Shown here: one piece after another, positions 22,996 through 24,357 of the stretch
How the letters are laid out: each line of letters starts with the position of its first letter
Numbering within the stretch: position 1 is the first letter of the stretch
Assembly (NCBI GenBank): GCA_900752445.1
Contig: CAADVN010000100.1
Location: forward strand, 1-24,357
Origin: an uncultured Oscillospiraceae bacterium
GTDB lineage: Bacteria > Bacillota > Clostridia > Oscillospirales > Oscillospiraceae
Length of the DNA stretch: 24,357 nt
Direction of reading: 5' to 3'
Translations under genes and position numbers: made by a program
Notes under the pieces: model-generated
Told to the model about the DNA's origin: nothing
Seen by the model: the letters and a program-made list of their open reading frames with translations, nothing else
Databases searched by the model: none

Positions 22996-23006
22996 GATGG
23001 TAGAAT
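22978..23006 (+). promoter_or_regulatory. Predicted promoter of the 23029-23948 unit
   Basis: TTTACA (22978-22983), a 17-bp spacer, then TAGAAT (23001-23006). The ATG at 23005 overlaps the -10 box and cannot be the start codon of this transcript. Confidence 0.65.
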
Positions 23007-23028
23007 GGCGGAAAAAGGGGGGCTGAAC

Positions 23029-23400
23029 GTGGACGAGAGGGCAGTCGGGAAGATGCGTGAGTATCTCGAGGAGCGGGCAAGCGCGTGCAAAGAGCGGGGC
23101 CTGGAGCTGGCCGCGCAGGGGCGCGGGGACGAGGCGGCCTTCGAGAGGGTGCGCGCGAACGTGTACGACATCTTCAGGACGGTGCTGGAGGCCGCGCTGA
23201 GGATTGGAGACGGCGATGACGGCGCGGCGCGGCGGTTTTTTCTGATGAAGGCGGAGCAGATACCCTCGAGCTGGAAGGCGGCGCGGGAGCGGGCCGCCCT
23301 GCACGACGACGAGGAGCGCCTCATGGTAGAGGGGCTGAAGCTTGACACGGCGCGGGAGATCCGCGCCCGGTTCGACGAGCTCTGGGAGGCGGAGGCATGA
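23029..23400 (+). CDS. Hypothetical helical protein upstream of an ArsR-type regulator
   Basis: 123 aa from a GTG start with GGGGGG about 7 nt upstream; an in-frame ATG at 23005 lies within the -10 box and is rejected. I do not recognise the family. The sequence is highly charged and predicted almost wholly helical, without signal peptide, membrane segments or cysteine pairs. The only cysteine is near residue 19 (ASACKERG). The central segment FERVRANVYDIFRTVLEAAL and the later RRFFLMKAEQIPSSWKAARERAA resemble small helical-bundle regulatory or adaptor proteins. Its stop overlaps the start of the regulator gene (ATGA), so the two are made together and may act together. Confidence 0.75.
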   Translation: MDERAVGKMREYLEERASACKERGLELAAQGRGDEAAFERVRANVYDIFRTVLEAALRIGDGDDGAARRFFLMKAEQIPSSWKAARERAALHDDEERLMVEGLKLDTAREIRARFDELWEAEA

Positions 23401-23948
23401 GCGAGGACGAGGCGCTGAGGCTGTTCAAATGCCTCTCGGACAAGTCGAGGCTGCAGATACTCAAGTCCCTCGCCCGGGAGGACATGTATGTGGAGAGGCT
23501 GGCGGAGCGCCTGGGCTTGAGCGCGCCGACGGTGTCCTTCCACCTGAAGAAGCTAGCCGCGGCCGGGGCGGTGAGCGCGTACAAGAGCCAGTATTATATG
23601 ATGTATACCCTGAACAGGCAGGTGTTTGAGACGAGCATGCTTGAGATAATCGCGGAGCCCTCGCCGGAGTCGGAGGCCCAGGAGCGGCGCGACGAGGAGT
23701 ACAGGCAGAAGGTGCTCGACAACTTCTTCGAGTACGGACGGCTCAAGAGCATACCGGCCCAGCGGAAGAAGGAGCGGATCGTGCTCGAGCGCATAGCGGA
23801 GGCCTTCGAGTTCGACGAGCTCTATACCGAGCGGGAGGTCAACCTGAAGATCGCCGAGTTCCACGACGACTTCTGCACCATCCGCCGCGACATGGTCGGG
23901 GAAGGGCTCTTTGCCCGCGACAAGGGCCTGTACACCCGGCTGAGGTGA
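23397..23948 (+). CDS. ArsR-like winged-helix regulator with C-terminal DUF2087 domain
   Basis: 183 aa. Residues 1-75 are an ArsR-type winged helix: LFKCLSDKSRLQILKSLA, then VERLAERLGLSAPTVSFHLKKL with the recognition helix near residues 42-54. A linker of about 35 residues leads to DUF2087 (about 118-183): KKERIVLERIAEAF, YTEREVNLKIAEFHDDFCTIRRDMV and the end LYTRLR. DUF2087 is commonly fused to or found with such HTH domains; its role is not known to me. No ArsR metal-site cysteine pair is seen in the recognition helix, so a metal sensor is unlikely. It probably controls its own operator at 22956-22995. Confidence 0.9.
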   Translation: MSEDEALRLFKCLSDKSRLQILKSLAREDMYVERLAERLGLSAPTVSFHLKKLAAAGAVSAYKSQYYMMYTLNRQVFETSMLEIIAEPSPESEAQERRDEEYRQKVLDNFFEYGRLKSIPAQRKKERIVLERIAEAFEFDELYTEREVNLKIAEFHDDFCTIRRDMVGEGLFARDKGLYTRLR

Positions 23949-23967
23949 AACCGGACGGAACACAAAG

Positions 23968-24210
23968 ACCGGCATGGCGCTTGCCATGCCGGCCCCAGCT
24001 TGTCGAAGAAGGCCGGGCCTTCTTCGACAAAGGGGATAGCGCTGCGCTGCGCGCCTCGCTTCGCTGCGACACTCCGCTCCGCGAGAAGTATTTTCGGCGA
24101 CGTACACGCCGCCGCCGAAAATGATTATAATTTATTTCGCGGCTGAGGCCGCGAAACTCTGCGAGGCTTGGAAGCAGACTGAGACCGGCATGGCGCGTGG
24201 CCATGCCGGT
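23968..24210. repeat. Hairpin-rich intergenic block bounded by two similar palindromes
   Basis: This is non-coding. ACCGGCATGGC starts a hairpin at 23968-23993 and again at 24184-24210, 216 bp apart; the two hairpins are near-identical. Between them lie a perfect 15-bp inverted repeat with one central base (24000-24014 with 24016-24030), a 10-bp stem ATTTTCGGCG/CGCCGAAAAT (24090-24122) and an 8-bp stem TTTCGCGG/CCGCGAAA (24135-24156). The outer hairpins could be the terminators of the convergent DUF2087 and gdhA genes, or the ends of a small inserted element. No T tract follows most of the stems. Confidence 0.6.
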
Positions 24211-24240
24211 CCGTTTGTTATTCTGACTTCTGACTTACAC

Positions 24241-24357
24241 TTACACGCCCTGGGCCACCATGGCGGCGGCGACCTTGAGGAAGCCGGCGACGTTGGCGCC
24301 TACCATGAGGTCGCCGGGCTTGCCGACCTCGACGGACGCGTCGTAGGCCGCGTGGAA
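24241..24357 (-). CDS. gdhA: Glutamate dehydrogenase, C-terminal end (runs off the window)
   Basis: Only the last 38 codons and the TAA are present. The translated end reads FHAAYDASVEVG, then GDLMVGANVAGFLKVAAAMVAQGV. This is the closing helix region of hexameric glutamate dehydrogenases (typically a GANIAGF-KVADAM-QG end). The enzyme interconverts glutamate with 2-oxoglutarate and ammonia using NAD(P)H. Cofactor preference cannot be judged from this piece. It converges on the DUF2087 gene across a hairpin-rich gap. Confidence 0.88.
   Translation of the reverse strand, partial: FHAAYDASVEVGKPGDLMVGANVAGFLKVAAAMVAQGV

Overview
The window looks like chromosome from a GC-rich anaerobic Clostridia member, most likely a gut Oscillospiraceae relative. 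The grounds are the gene complement (HemZ-type radical SAM coproporphyrinogen enzyme, biotin pyruvate carboxylase, proBAC, a zinc-ribbon L33, and rpmG-secE-nusG-rplK-rplA), strong AGGAGG ribosome binding sites, sigma-A-like promoters, and frequent AUA codons despite high GC. The taxon is inferred from gene style only.

Layout. 1-6028 is a minus-strand, tightly coupled run: pyc, hemZ, a uridine-kinase-like P-loop kinase and a partial BaiN/HI0933 flavoprotein. 6068-6200 is a palindromic repeat element. 6209-9546 (minus) is the proline pathway proB-proA-proC, with a second repeat element between proA and proC. proB diverges from ansA (type I asparaginase), and each has a recognisable promoter. 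ansA converges on a TetR-family gene across a bidirectional terminator.

The most unusual locus is 10714-18432. A TetR-type regulator diverges from a five-gene plus-strand operon: an MFS transporter, a two-[2Fe-2S] subunit, a molybdopterin subunit, a 788-aa FAD subunit and a NifU/IscU-like scaffold. In the FAD subunit an entire GltD-like FeS/FAD/NAD(P) oxidoreductase of about 470 residues is inserted inside the CoxM/HcrB-like FAD fold. Gene order suggests import of a small substrate, oxidation or reduction at a Mo centre, and electron exchange with pyridine nucleotide through the inserted module, with its own FeS scaffold. The substrate cannot be read from sequence. A perfect 12-bp inverted repeat in the TetR-MFS gap is the likely operator.

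18518-20181 (minus) carries folC and ruvX. 20182-20686 is a 505-bp non-coding gap with the folC promoter, a structured region that may encode a small RNA, three GTGAAC repeats and the rpmG promoter. 20687-22891 (plus) is rpmG-secE-nusG-rplK-rplA, closed by an intrinsic terminator; rplJ/rplL do not follow. 23029-23948 holds a small helical protein gene and an ArsR-HTH/DUF2087 regulator behind a palindromic operator. 23949-24240 is packed with hairpins. The window ends in the 3' end of a minus-strand glutamate dehydrogenase gene.
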